Part shown: one piece after another, positions 18,380 through 27,219 of the stretch
Layout: every line of letters begins with the position of its first letter
Position numbering within the stretch: position 1 is the stretch's first letter
Translations under genes and position numbers: made by a program
Assembly (NCBI GenBank): GCA_934436435.1
Contig: CAKSAN010000001.1
Span: 62,001-126,000, forward strand
DNA length: 64,000 nucleotides
Reading direction: 5' to 3'
DNA from: an uncultured Acetatifactor sp.
GTDB lineage: Bacteria > Bacillota > Clostridia > Lachnospirales > Lachnospiraceae
Notes under the pieces: model-generated
Told to the model about the DNA's origin: nothing
Database searches by the model: none
The model's input: the letters and a program-made list of their open reading frames with translations, nothing else

Positions 18380-19927
18380 ATGGAACCCCAATCTCATACT
18401 TATATCGCGATGGATCTGAAATCCTTTTACGCCTCCGTGGAGTGCGTGGACAGAGGGCTGGATCCTTTGAATACGAATCTGGTGGTGGCGGATGCCTCCC
18501 GAACGCAGAAGACCATCTGTCTGGCGGTGTCTCCTTCCCTGAAGGCTTACGGGATCCCGGGAAGAGCCAGACTGTTCGAGGTGATCTCCAAAGTGCGGGA
18601 AGTAAATGCCCTGCGGAAAGTACGGGCACCCGGAGGCAGTTTTTCCGGGAAAAGTACCTTTGCAGACGAATTGCAGGAGCATTCCGAACTGGAAGTGGCT
18701 TTTGTCACCGCCACGCCCCGTATGGCAAGATATCTGGAATACAGCACCCAGATCTATAATATTTATCTGGAATATATCGCTCCGGAAGATATTCATGTCT
18801 ATTCCATTGATGAAGTGTTTCTGGATGTGACACAATACTTAAAGACCTATGGCATGACAGCCAGAGAGCTGGCATCCAAAATTGCAAAGGAGATTCTGGA
18901 GAAAAAGGGACTGACCGTCACCGCGGGGATCGGAACCAATCTGTATCTGTGCAAGATTGCCATGGACATCGTGGCGAAGCATATGGAGCCGGATGCAAAC
19001 GGCGTCCGGCTCGCCGAACTGGACGAGATCAGCTACCGGGAACTTTTGTGGGACCATAAGCCCCTGACGGATTTCTGGAGAGTGGGCGCCGGATACCGCA
19101 AGAAGCTGGAAGCCGCCGGAATGTTTACCATGGGCGATGTGGCCAGATGCTCCATCGGCGGGCCGGCCGATTATTATAACGAAGATCTGTTGTACCGGAT
19201 GTTCGGAATTAACGCGGAGCTTCTGATCGATCATGCCTGGGGATATGAACCGGTGACCATGGATCTGATCAAATCCTACCGTCCGGAGACCAACTGTATC
19301 AGCTCCGGACAGGTATTGCATTGTGCCACGGATTATTCTCAGACCAAGATCGTTGTAAGGGAGATGGCGGAGCAGCTGGCCATGGATCTGGTGGCAAAAA
19401 AGCTGGTCACGGATCAGATCGTACTGACTGTGGGCTATGATATTGACAATCTGAAAATTCCGCAGATCGCCGACCACTATCATGGGGAGATCACGGTGGA
19501 CCGTTATGGCAGAAGCGTGCCGAAGCACGCCCACGGCACCGGAAATCTCACCACACTGACCGCATCGGTAAGTAAGATCACGGAGACGACGATGGGATTA
19601 TATGAACGGATCGTAAATCCCTCACTGCTGGCCCGGAGGATCACGCTGGTGGCCAACCATTTAAAGGACGCGGACACCGTGAAGGACGAACCGGTCTACG
19701 AACAGCTGGATCTGTTTTCCGGAGGCCTTTTGCAGACGGAACAGGAGGCTTCGCAGGAGACAAAGCAACAGGAAAAGGAACGTCTGGAAAAAGAAAAACA
19801 TTTGCAGGAAGCAATGCTGCAAGTAAAATCCAAATACGGAAAAAATGCCATTTTAAAGGCAGCCGACTTACAGGAGGGCGCTACCACCATAGACAGGAAC
19901 CGACAGATCGGCGGCCACAAGGCATAA
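18380..19927 (+). CDS. Y-family translesion DNA polymerase (UmuC/DinB-like)
   Basis: Error-prone polymerase that copies past lesions. The 515-residue protein has the palm acidic residues in YIAMDLKSFYASVE (Asp11) and YSIDEVFLDVT (Asp144, Glu145), then the helix-hairpin-helix and little-finger regions; the C-terminal 60 residues form a charged, coiled-coil-like tail. ATG 18380 is supported by AAAGGAGG 5 bases upstream, although the frame is open from 18338. It is followed by a YolD-like gene, as in phage- and Bacillus-type uvrX/yolD pairs. I see no LexA box directly upstream. It begins 42 bases after the ATPase stop. Confidence 0.92.
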   Translation: MEPQSHTYIAMDLKSFYASVECVDRGLDPLNTNLVVADASRTQKTICLAVSPSLKAYGIPGRARLFEVISKVREVNALRKVRAPGGSFSGKSTFADELQEHSELEVAFVTATPRMARYLEYSTQIYNIYLEYIAPEDIHVYSIDEVFLDVTQYLKTYGMTARELASKIAKEILEKKGLTVTAGIGTNLYLCKIAMDIVAKHMEPDANGVRLAELDEISYRELLWDHKPLTDFWRVGAGYRKKLEAAGMFTMGDVARCSIGGPADYYNEDLLYRMFGINAELLIDHAWGYEPVTMDLIKSYRPETNCISSGQVLHCATDYSQTKIVVREMAEQLAMDLVAKKLVTDQIVLTVGYDIDNLKIPQIADHYHGEITVDRYGRSVPKHAHGTGNLTTLTASVSKITETTMGLYERIVNPSLLARRITLVANHLKDADTVKDEPVYEQLDLFSGGLLQTEQEASQETKQQEKERLEKEKHLQEAMLQVKSKYGKNAILKAADLQEGATTIDRNRQIGGHKA

Positions 19928-19930
19928 TAT

Positions 19931-19956
19931 GTTATCGGGGACAAGATACCGATAAC
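19931..19956. repeat. Perfect 8-bp inverted repeat between polymerase and yolD-like genes
   Basis: GTTATCGG (19931-19938) and CCGATAAC (19949-19956) with a 10-base interior. It could be an mRNA stem-loop or a dyad operator; no T-run follows, so termination is unlikely. Confidence 0.6.
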
Positions 19957-19972
19957 GGGAAAGAGTAAAAAG

Positions 19973-20374
19973 ATGAACGAGAAATATAAGGACATGCTCC
20001 ATCTGCCACATCCCGTGTCCGCCACGCATCCCAGAATGTCGTTACAGGACCGGGCAGCACAGTTTTCTCCTTTTGCGGCGCTGACAGGATATGACGACGC
20101 CCTGAAGGAAACGGCACGGCTGACGGATCGTTTTATCGAACTGGATGAGGACAGAAAACAGGAGATTGACCGGCAAATCGGTTATCTGCAGCAACATCCG
20201 AAAGACACAATTCCTGTCAGAATCACGTATTTCGTGCCGGATGCCAAAAAAGACGGCGGTGCCTATCGTACCCTGGAAGGATGCGTATACAAGATTGATG
20301 AAACTACCAGAAGCCTCCGGATCCGGGAGACAGAGATTTTGGTGGAGCGGATCCTGCGGATCGATTTTCTGTAG
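19973..20374 (+). CDS. YolD-like protein
   Basis: A 133-residue protein with the YolD-like layout: RMSLQDRAAQFSPFAALTGYDD near the N-terminus, then a charged helix (RKQEIDRQIGYL), then beta-strand segments ending EILVERILRIDFL. YolD-like proteins accompany Y-family polymerases and are thought to be UmuD-like partners or regulators; this pairing is seen here 45 bases downstream of the polymerase gene. Confidence 0.85.
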   Translation: MNEKYKDMLHLPHPVSATHPRMSLQDRAAQFSPFAALTGYDDALKETARLTDRFIELDEDRKQEIDRQIGYLQQHPKDTIPVRITYFVPDAKKDGGAYRTLEGCVYKIDETTRSLRIRETEILVERILRIDFL

Positions 20375-20379
20375 CTGCA

Positions 20380-20408
20380 TTGTAAATTTTGGGAGAAAAT
20401 GTTACAAT
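20380..20408 (+). promoter_or_regulatory. Candidate promoter for the GT-C-like membrane gene
   Basis: TTGTAA (20380-20385), 17 bases, TACAAT (20403-20408). A small stem-loop follows in the leader (GGTAAA 20420-20425 with TTTACC 20431-20436). Confidence 0.6.
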
Positions 20409-20461
20409 ATTGCCCTGTAGGTAAAATATCTTTACCATAATCCGGAAAGGAATACCTTAAG

Positions 20462-22096
20462 ATGAAGAGAAAATATTTAGGCATCGCAGTTTTATCATTG
20501 TTACTGCTGGTGCTGTTTCTTCCTGTTTTTTACGCTGTTATAGTTTATGGAGCCAACCTGAATTATAACGAACTGCATAAGATCGTCACAGCAGTAGGCA
20601 ACAAGCGGCTGCTGTTCTGTGCTGTGATCGGAGCCTGTCTGTTGGGAATTATCTATTTTTTTGCAAGAAAGATTCCCTATACAAAACGTTCCGCCACTCT
20701 ATTTGTCGTGGGGACGCTGGTGTTCGGTGTGGCATTCTATCTTGTCAATATAAAGATTTCCAAGTGTATCGCTTTTTACGGTGGCTGGGATTGCGGTATG
20801 GTGGCGAATTCCGCCCGCTGGATCTATGAGGGCGGTGAACTGGGATATGATGATTATTATAACATTTTCAGCAACAACATTCCCGTTACCTGGGTGCTTT
20901 ACAAGTTATATTCCCTGTCCGCATCCATGAAGGACTATCCTTACAATCCCGAGTTTATCTGGATCCAGTATCAATGTATTTTACTGGCAATCGCCGTTGT
21001 GTGCACTGCATTTTCGGCACTTCTGATCAGCAGAAATATCGGGATATCCACCATTACGCTGGGGCTTGTCAGCCTGCTTTTCGGGCTTTCTCCATGGAAA
21101 ACGATTCCCTATACCGACGGATGCTCCATTGTGTTTCCACCACTGGTATTGTTCCTGTATTGCCTGTTTCGTAGAAGCAAAAGCAGGTATGCGTATCTGT
21201 TATGGTTTTTGTTGGCACTGGCCGGTTGTCTGGGCGGCATTATGAAGGCTACCTGTTATGTGACACTGATCGCCGTTGTACTGGTGGATCTATACTGGAC
21301 CATCACGGATGACGAAGCACTTTTGGTGAAATTAAAAAAGGCCGGCTGCAAATTGCTGTTACTGGCAGCTGCCTTCTTTCTGGCATCTCTGGGCAAACAG
21401 GAGATGTACCGGGAACTGGATTACCATTATGATGCCTCCATGGAAAGCGGCTGGAGCAATTTCATGTACGATGGCCTGAATGAGGAGACCACCGGAGCCT
21501 GCTCGGACGGTGGAATGGAACTGGTCCGTGCTTATGCGGGACAGCCAAAGGAAATAAGAGTCCAGAAGGAAATGGAAGGCATAAAGCAGCGGATCAGGGA
21601 AAGAGGTTTTGGCGGAATGCTTTTCTTCTGGCTGCGAAAACAGGTCATGAGCTTTAATGATGGCACCTTCAGCTGGCATCAGGAGGGATTTTTCCATGCC
21701 TGGGATTATCCGGAGCTTACGGACAGCAGCTGGACAGAACCCCTGCGGAGCTTTTACTGGCTGGAAGGGGATAACTATATCTGTTTCACAACCGTAAGCC
21801 AGGGGTTGTGGTTCTTCGTACTGGTGGGGATTATTCTGGAGGCCCTGTTTCTTGCGGATATGGGAATGACCGCCCGGAAAAAACAGGAAACTGCAGAACC
21901 GGCCGATCCGGATGCCCTGTGTCTGTCCACGGTCATGATCGTTATCTTTATTGGTATGTTTTTGTTTATCATGCTGTTTGAGGGCCGGTCAAGGTATTTG
22001 TATAATACGGTTCCCGTCTTCTGTGTAATGGCTGTTTTGGGGTACTGTAAATTGTATCAGAAATTCTGTGTATTTTTTGATAAAAAACGCGGATAA
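20462..22096 (+). CDS. Polytopic GT-C-like membrane protein
   Basis: A 544-residue protein with about ten transmembrane helices. Between the early helices it has an extracytoplasmic loop with an acidic motif (YGGWDCGMVANSARW, about residues 104-118) and later a large soluble loop (about 315-440) before the last helices. This layout resembles GT-C-fold glycosyltransferases such as the ArnT/PMT type, in which a loop Asp is catalytic. The family is not certain. It is a monocistron as judged by its own promoter and the gap that follows. Confidence 0.55.
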   Translation: MKRKYLGIAVLSLLLLVLFLPVFYAVIVYGANLNYNELHKIVTAVGNKRLLFCAVIGACLLGIIYFFARKIPYTKRSATLFVVGTLVFGVAFYLVNIKISKCIAFYGGWDCGMVANSARWIYEGGELGYDDYYNIFSNNIPVTWVLYKLYSLSASMKDYPYNPEFIWIQYQCILLAIAVVCTAFSALLISRNIGISTITLGLVSLLFGLSPWKTIPYTDGCSIVFPPLVLFLYCLFRRSKSRYAYLLWFLLALAGCLGGIMKATCYVTLIAVVLVDLYWTITDDEALLVKLKKAGCKLLLLAAAFFLASLGKQEMYRELDYHYDASMESGWSNFMYDGLNEETTGACSDGGMELVRAYAGQPKEIRVQKEMEGIKQRIRERGFGGMLFFWLRKQVMSFNDGTFSWHQEGFFHAWDYPELTDSSWTEPLRSFYWLEGDNYICFTTVSQGLWFFVLVGIILEALFLADMGMTARKKQETAEPADPDALCLSTVMIVIFIGMFLFIMLFEGRSRYLYNTVPVFCVMAVLGYCKLYQKFCVFFDKKRG

Positions 22097-22237
22097 TCCT
22101 GTTTTCCCATGAAAAATGCACGTTATAATACATTATAATATGAAAATAGCACTGGTAAAATGTACAAACATCTTGTATAATGTACAGTAATGGTTGAGAA
22201 AAGCAATCAGGAAACCAAAAAGAGGGAGGAAAAATAA

Positions 22238-22669
22238 ATGTACTTTTGTAAGAATTGCGGCGAGCCTTATATGACAGACGAAGCTGTAATGTGCATAAAG
22301 TGCGGTGTTGCCAAGGGACAGGGAAATAGTTACTGTCATAACTGCGGAAAGCCGTTAGCACCGGATGCCACCGTATGTCTGAACTGCGGCGTTGCGAATA
22401 AGCAGACAACACCGGATGCCAAGTCCAAATTGGTAGCCGGCTTGTTAGGTATATTCCTTGGTATTTTCGGTATACATAACTTTTACCTGGGTTATACCGG
22501 AAAGGCAGTTACACAGCTGGTACTTTCCATTGTCGGAATCATTCTTTGCTGTGTTGTCATCGGAATCTTTATAGTAATGGGTGTATGGGTCTGGAGTCTG
22601 GTAGAGTCCATTATGATCCTGACCGGCAAGATCGACAGCGATAGCAAGGGCAATCTTTTGACAGATTAA
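22238..22669 (+). CDS. Double zinc-ribbon TM2-domain protein
   Basis: A 143-residue protein. The N-terminal 60 residues carry four CxxC pairs (CKNCGEP, CIKCGV, CHNCGKP, CLNCGV), making two zinc ribbons. A TM2 domain with two helices follows (residues about 67-135), including GIHNFYLGYTGK between the helices. Function is unknown; zinc-ribbon/TM2 proteins are common in Firmicutes. Upstream lies a region with TATAAT (22176-22181) inside a TGTACA...TGTACA pair (22161-22166, 22181-22186), a possible regulated promoter. First of four consecutive small membrane protein genes. Confidence 0.85.
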   Translation: MYFCKNCGEPYMTDEAVMCIKCGVAKGQGNSYCHNCGKPLAPDATVCLNCGVANKQTTPDAKSKLVAGLLGIFLGIFGIHNFYLGYTGKAVTQLVLSIVGIILCCVVIGIFIVMGVWVWSLVESIMILTGKIDSDSKGNLLTD

Positions 22670-22704
22670 ATTATAAGCCTTTCTTAAGGCAGAAAGAGGA
22701 GAAA

Positions 22705-23154
22705 ATGGACGGACAGAACTTTGATAATGAAAACAATTTTACGTTTGATACCACATCAACAGAAGTACCCCCTGCAGCAGAGCCTGTACAGGAGAATTCT
22801 GTAACAGAACAGCCTGCAGGCAACTATCAGGATTATACTGCAAATATCCAGCCGCAGGTAACTACAGCTGCACCCCAACAGTCAGAGAATAAGGACACCA
22901 ATGTACTGGCAATTGTCAGCCTGGTACTGGGTATTCTTTCCATTGTTCTCGGATGTTGTACCGGATGGATCGGTGCGCTGTTCGGAATCGGCGGTATCAT
23001 TTGTGCGGTATTTGCCAACAAACAGGGCCAGACCGGATTTGCAAAGGCCGGATTGATCTGCTCTATTATCGGTATCGTACTGGGCATTATAGTCACGATC
23101 TTAGCTGCTGTATTTTCTGTAGCATTTATGAGCGAAATTGCAAACTACTACTAA
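22705..23154 (+). CDS. DUF4190-type small membrane protein
   Basis: A 149-residue protein with a polar, Pro/Gln/Thr-rich N-terminal half (residues 1-65) and two transmembrane helices at about 70-98 and 113-140. The helix region IVSLVLGILSIVLGCC followed by GWIGALFGIGGIICAVFANKQG matches the DUF4190 pattern. AAAGAGGA precedes ATG 22705. It is 35 bases after the TM2 gene and its end overlaps the probable start of the DUF2752 gene. Confidence 0.8.
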   Translation: MDGQNFDNENNFTFDTTSTEVPPAAEPVQENSVTEQPAGNYQDYTANIQPQVTTAAPQQSENKDTNVLAIVSLVLGILSIVLGCCTGWIGALFGIGGIICAVFANKQGQTGFAKAGLICSIIGIVLGIIVTILAAVFSVAFMSEIANYY

Positions 23155-23566
23155 AATAAAGCGGAGTCTGGAAGAGCAACTTTATATTGTGGGATGGATT
23201 TTCCTGCTGGCCGGAAGCGTCGGAATATTTCTGTATTTTCATATGATCGTTCCAAGACTTGAGGGATATACCTGTGTGGTCTATCGGCTGTACGGGATCT
23301 ATTGCCCCGGCTGCGGAGGGACGAGAGCGGTAAGTGCACTGTTTACAGGGCATCTGCTGCAGGCATTTTGGTATCATCCGCTGGTTCCTTATACGGTGGT
23401 CATATTCGGAGGCTTTATGCTAAGTCAGACCCTTGCCCGGTTACATATCGGCAGGATCAAAGGCTGGCGTTTCCATGAGTGGCATCTGTATGGGGCGGTG
23501 GTTATCCTGATCGGAAATTTTGTTTTAAAAAATATTTTGCTTCTCGGCTTTCATATTACACTTTGA
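23138..23566 (+). CDS. DUF2752 membrane protein
   Basis: About 142 residues with three or four transmembrane helices and the DUF2752 signature CPGCGGTRA at about residues 56-64. No in-frame ATG exists before the first helix. Candidate starts are TTG 23138 (overlapping the previous gene by 17 bases) and a GTG at about 23189 that follows a GGAAG and would trim most of the polar N-terminus. The start is unresolved. Function of the family is unknown. Confidence 0.8.
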   Translation: MQTTTKIKRSLEEQLYIVGWIFLLAGSVGIFLYFHMIVPRLEGYTCVVYRLYGIYCPGCGGTRAVSALFTGHLLQAFWYHPLVPYTVVIFGGFMLSQTLARLHIGRIKGWRFHEWHLYGAVVILIGNFVLKNILLLGFHITL

Positions 23567-23631
23567 CTGTATTTGAATTTTTTACATATACAGAATATTT
23601 TATCGCACAAAAGTGCAGAGGGAGAAAAAAC

Positions 23632-23922
23632 ATGAATAAAAAAACTACGGGTATCATTGCTTACATCACCTGGATCGGCTGGATCGTTGCGTTCTGCGCA
23701 GGTGACAAAGAAGGCGCTAAGTTCCACCTGAATCAGGCACTGGTTCTTTTCATCGGCCAGATCATTGCAACTGTTATCACTTACATTCCTTATGTAGGCG
23801 GTATCGTAGGTGGTATCCTGAGCATCTTCCTGTTCGTATGCTGGATCATGGGTCTGATCTATGCTTGCCAGGAGCAGGAGAAGGAAGTTCCCCTGATTGG
23901 TCAGATCAAGATCTTAAAATAA
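23632..23922 (+). CDS. DUF4870-like small membrane protein
   Basis: A 96-residue protein with three hydrophobic segments (about 6-22, 35-57, 60-80). The block FCAGDKEGAKFHLNQALVL between helix one and two is the conserved part of DUF4870/Tic20-like proteins. ATG 23632 follows GAGGGAG; the frame is open further upstream, but the codon bias typical of abundant proteins begins at this ATG. A bidirectional terminator lies just downstream. Confidence 0.8.
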   Translation: MNKKTTGIIAYITWIGWIVAFCAGDKEGAKFHLNQALVLFIGQIIATVITYIPYVGGIVGGILSIFLFVCWIMGLIYACQEQEKEVPLIGQIKILK

Positions 23923-23937
23923 TAAAGAATAACATGC

Positions 23938-23972
23938 AAAACCCCGATGCAACTCATTGCATCGGGGTTTTA
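23938..23972. terminator. Bidirectional terminator between convergent genes
   Basis: A perfect 15-bp stem: 23938-23952 pairs with 23957-23971 around CTCA. A-tract and T-tract on both sides allow it to serve the plus-strand membrane gene and the minus-strand lipoprotein gene. Confidence 0.9.
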
Positions 23973-24014
23973 TTAGTGCACCCGGCGGCGCACATTTCGT
24001 ACAGTATACAGTAT

Positions 24015-24512
24015 TTATTCCGTGGCAGAAGCAGTGCCGGCTGTTTCTTCCTCCGTGGTCAGGTTCACATCCTCCGGCTGTTCTCCGTGCAGGAAAGTAA
24101 TGATGATCTGAATCCGCTTATAAGCTCTGGCATAATTTTCCCTGGCATAATCCGCAGTGACCTGATTGTAACCGCCGTTACTGTAGGCATCGTGATAACT
24201 CTCTACGGCAGTGGACATATATTCACTGGCTTCGTCTGCCAGAGATTCCAGATAGTCAAATTCCGCGGGAAAATCCAGGGAGGCGAAATCTTTGAAAGAT
24301 GCATCCAACTGATCCAGGTATCCCAGCAGTTCTTCGGTCGCATTGTCGGACTGGGCATCTACGTTGTTGATCTCTGTATCTATATTGGAAATCTCAGTAC
24401 AAAAAGTATCTATTTCCTCTTTAAACCGGGTCAGCTGGGGATCCTTTCCACAGGCGGTAAGCGCAAGTGCAGTCAGAATTCCGGCTGTAATGGCAAGTAT
24501 TTTTTTCTTCAA
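24015..24512 (-). CDS. Small lipoprotein with helical domain
   Basis: A 165-residue lipoprotein. The signal peptide is KKKILAITAGILTALALTAC with lipobox LTAC (Cys21). The mature part is predicted to be helical (long heptad-like stretches at 28-70 and 85-140) and ends in an acidic Glu/Thr tail. The start codon is TTG at 24512-24510: GGAGG lies 9 bases upstream and no ATG is available. It faces metH divergently. No function is recognised; the helical pattern might suit an extracellular binding or regulatory role. Confidence 0.8.
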   Translation of the reverse strand: MKKKILAITAGILTALALTACGKDPQLTRFKEEIDTFCTEISNIDTEINNVDAQSDNATEELLGYLDQLDASFKDFASLDFPAEFDYLESLADEASEYMSTAVESYHDAYSNGGYNQVTADYARENYARAYKRIQIIITFLHGEQPEDVNLTTEEETAGTASATE

Positions 24513-24623
24513 AACAATTGTCCTCCAAATCCTTTGATCCTCTTAAAAATTTATCATATTCTGCCGGTTTACGCAACCTCATAATATTAAAACGTCCCCT
24601 TTACGAATAAAAGGACATTGTGG

Positions 24624-24629
24624 TATGAT
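24624..24629 (+). promoter_or_regulatory. Extended -10 element before metH
   Basis: TGGTATGAT: a TG dinucleotide one base before TATGAT (24624-24629). The upstream -35 is weak. Its placement means that an in-frame ATG at 24625 would not be transcribed, which decides for ATG 24661 as the metH start. Confidence 0.5.
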
Positions 24630-24660
24630 TAAAAGAATCAGGAAACAGGAAAAGAGAACA

Positions 24661-27183
24661 ATGACAAGAGAAGAATTTAAACAGTTAAGTAATGACCATA
24701 TCTTATATCTGGACGGTGCCACCGGTTCCAATCTGGTAAAGGCAGGAATGCCTTCCGGCGTCTGCCCGGAGCAGTGGATCCTGGAACACCGGGAAGTCAT
24801 GCTGCAATTACAGAAGGAGTATGTGCAGGCAGGCACCAATATTCTGTATGCACCGACTTTTACCGCTAACCGCATCAAGCTGGCCGAGTATCATCTGGAA
24901 AACAATATGTCCTCCATGATCCATGATCTGGTAGCTATCTCGAAGAAAGCAGCAGCAAGTACTCCGGGACATCCTGTCTATGTTGCGGGAGACATTACCA
25001 TGACCGGCGAACAGTTAAAGCCCATGGGGAAAATGGAACTGGAAACGCTGATTGATATTTATAAAGAGCAGATCCTCTGCCTGGTGGATGCCGGAGCGGA
25101 TCTATTGGTGGTAGAGACCATGATGAGTCTTGCGGAGACCAGAGCGGCACTGATCGCAGCAAAGGAAGTCTGTGATCTGCCTGTGATCGCCACTCTTACC
25201 TTCGAGGCGGACGGAAGAACTCTGTTCGGTACGGATGCAAAGACCGCGGCCATCGTATTGGAAAGTCTGGGAGCCAGCGCTATCGGAGCCAACTGTTCCA
25301 CCGGTCCTGCCCAGATGGAAAACATTATTTCGGGTATGGTATCCCATACCCGGATCCCCGTGATTGCGAAGCCAAATGCCGGTCTTCCTTTTCTGGATGA
25401 GAACGGCAATACCTGTTATAACATGGAGGCGGAAGAGTTCACCGAGGAGATGGAAGTGCTGGTAAATGTGGGAGCCACGATCCTGGGAGGCTGCTGCGGT
25501 ACCACACCGGAATTTATCCGGCAGATCCATGACCGTTTTGGTACGGATGCCAAAGTTGCAGCCGCCAGAAGACCGGAGGGAATCCGGTATCTGACCTCCG
25601 AACGCATTACTCACAGCTTCGGGTTGGATGATGGCTTCTTCGTCGTGGGAGAGCGTATCAATCCTACCGGTAAGAAAGCGCTGCAGGCGCAGTTGCGGGA
25701 AGGCAGCTTTGAAAAGGTGATCCAGTTCGCCGAAGAGCAGGAAGCCTGCGGTGCGAAGGTTCTGGATGTCAATATGGGCATGAGCGGTATCGATGAGAAA
25801 GCCAGCATGCTCCGGGCGCTGGAGGAAGTAAGCGGGGTGACAAATCTGCCGCTGTCACTGGATTCCAGCTATGTGGAAGTACTGGAAGCAGCCCTTCGCA
25901 ATTATCCGGGACGAGCTTTGGTCAATTCGGTGTCTCTGGAGACGGAAAAGTTCGAAAAGCTGCTTCCCATTGTGGCCAAATACGGTGCCATGTTCATCCT
26001 GCTTCCTCTGTCGGATGCGGGGCTGCCCAAGGACATTGAAGAGAAAAAAGAGATCATTCACAAGATCTATGACCGGGCGGTTTCTCTGGGAATGCAGAAA
26101 GAAGATATTGTGGTAGACGGTCTGGTGGCTACAGTGGGAGCCAACCCCAAAGCAGCTTTAGAGACTCTGGAGACGATCCGGTACTGTAAGGCCAACGGAT
26201 TTGCCACCATCTGCGGTCTGTCCAATATTTCCTTTGCCATGCCGGAGAGAGGCTTCGTTAATACCGCCTTCCTGACGCTGGCGATCCAGGCGGGATTGAC
26301 CATGGCCATTGCCAATCCGTCGCAGGAGCTTCTCATGAGCTGTGCATTGGCTGCGGATCTGCTGCTGAACAAGGACGATGCGGCGCTGCGATATATCGAA
26401 TATGCAAGCGGCGTCAAGGAACGCAGAGAAGAAAAAGAAGCGGAGCTGGCAAAAAAGCTGGCACTTTTGGAAAGTCAGGGAACTGCAGGCGGTCAGGCAG
26501 CCGGTGCAGGCAGTGAGAAGAAAGAGGCTTCCGAGGAGAGCAGTCCGCAGATCAGTGAGATGCAGGACAAGCTGAAGACGGCCGTACTGAAAGGTAACCG
26601 CAACGGCATCGTAAAGATCACGAAGGAAGCGCTGGAAAGCGGTGAAAAGCCGGCGGAACTGTTGAATCAGGTGCTGCTTCCCGCCATTAATCAGGTGGGT
26701 GAGTATTTTGATCAGGGAAAATATTTCCTGCCGCAGCTGATTGCCAGTGCGGAGGCTATGAAAAATTCCATTGAGGTGCTGGAACCCCTGTTACAGACAG
26801 GCGGTACCGGAGAGGAAATGCCGGTAGTGGTCATTGCCACGGTAGAAGGCGACATCCATGATATCGGCAAGAATCTGGTGGCTCTGATGCTGAAAAATCA
26901 CGGTTTCCATGTGATCGATCTGGGTAAGGATGTGCCCCAGGCGAAGATTCTGGAGACAGCGAAGGAACATCATGCGGAATTTATTGCCCTGTCAGCGCTG
27001 ATGACTACCACCATGCAGAGAATGCGGGAGATCGTGGCAGCGGCTAAGGAAGAAGGCATTACCGCCAAAATCATCATCGGCGGAGCCGTCATTACGCAGG
27101 AATATGCGGATGAGATCGGAGCAGATGGCTATTCCAAGGATGCGGCGGATGCTGTGAAACTGGCAAAAAGTCTGATGGAGTAA
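24661..27183 (+). CDS. metH: Cobalamin-dependent methionine synthase without reactivation domain
   Basis: Transfers the methyl group of 5-methyl-THF to homocysteine through B12. The 840-residue protein has three modules. The homocysteine-binding barrel (about 1-300) has zinc ligands Cys212 and Cys278-Cys279 (GGCCGTT). The pterin-binding barrel (about 315-590) begins VVGERINPTGKK. The B12 cap and binding domains (about 625-840) have the DxHxxG motif at 731-736 (GDIHDIGKNLV). An Ala/Gly/Ser/Glu-rich linker lies at about 600-625. The C-terminal AdoMet-dependent activation domain of E. coli MetH (about 1227 residues) is absent; a separate reactivation factor would be needed and is not in this window. 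ilvB follows after 36 bases. Confidence 0.95.
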   Translation: MTREEFKQLSNDHILYLDGATGSNLVKAGMPSGVCPEQWILEHREVMLQLQKEYVQAGTNILYAPTFTANRIKLAEYHLENNMSSMIHDLVAISKKAAASTPGHPVYVAGDITMTGEQLKPMGKMELETLIDIYKEQILCLVDAGADLLVVETMMSLAETRAALIAAKEVCDLPVIATLTFEADGRTLFGTDAKTAAIVLESLGASAIGANCSTGPAQMENIISGMVSHTRIPVIAKPNAGLPFLDENGNTCYNMEAEEFTEEMEVLVNVGATILGGCCGTTPEFIRQIHDRFGTDAKVAAARRPEGIRYLTSERITHSFGLDDGFFVVGERINPTGKKALQAQLREGSFEKVIQFAEEQEACGAKVLDVNMGMSGIDEKASMLRALEEVSGVTNLPLSLDSSYVEVLEAALRNYPGRALVNSVSLETEKFEKLLPIVAKYGAMFILLPLSDAGLPKDIEEKKEIIHKIYDRAVSLGMQKEDIVVDGLVATVGANPKAALETLETIRYCKANGFATICGLSNISFAMPERGFVNTAFLTLAIQAGLTMAIANPSQELLMSCALAADLLLNKDDAALRYIEYASGVKERREEKEAELAKKLALLESQGTAGGQAAGAGSEKKEASEESSPQISEMQDKLKTAVLKGNRNGIVKITKEALESGEKPAELLNQVLLPAINQVGEYFDQGKYFLPQLIASAEAMKNSIEVLEPLLQTGGTGEEMPVVVIATVEGDIHDIGKNLVALMLKNHGFHVIDLGKDVPQAKILETAKEHHAEFIALSALMTTTMQRMREIVAAAKEEGITAKIIIGGAVITQEYADEIGADGYSKDAADAVKLAKSLME

Positions 27184-27219
27184 TGGATTATCTGAGTATA
27201 AATAAAGGAGCAAAGCAAA

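Noticed and set aside
24625..24660. ATG 24625 as the metH start
   Set aside because: It lies inside the TATGAT -10 element, so it would not be transcribed; ATG 24661 fits the protein family.
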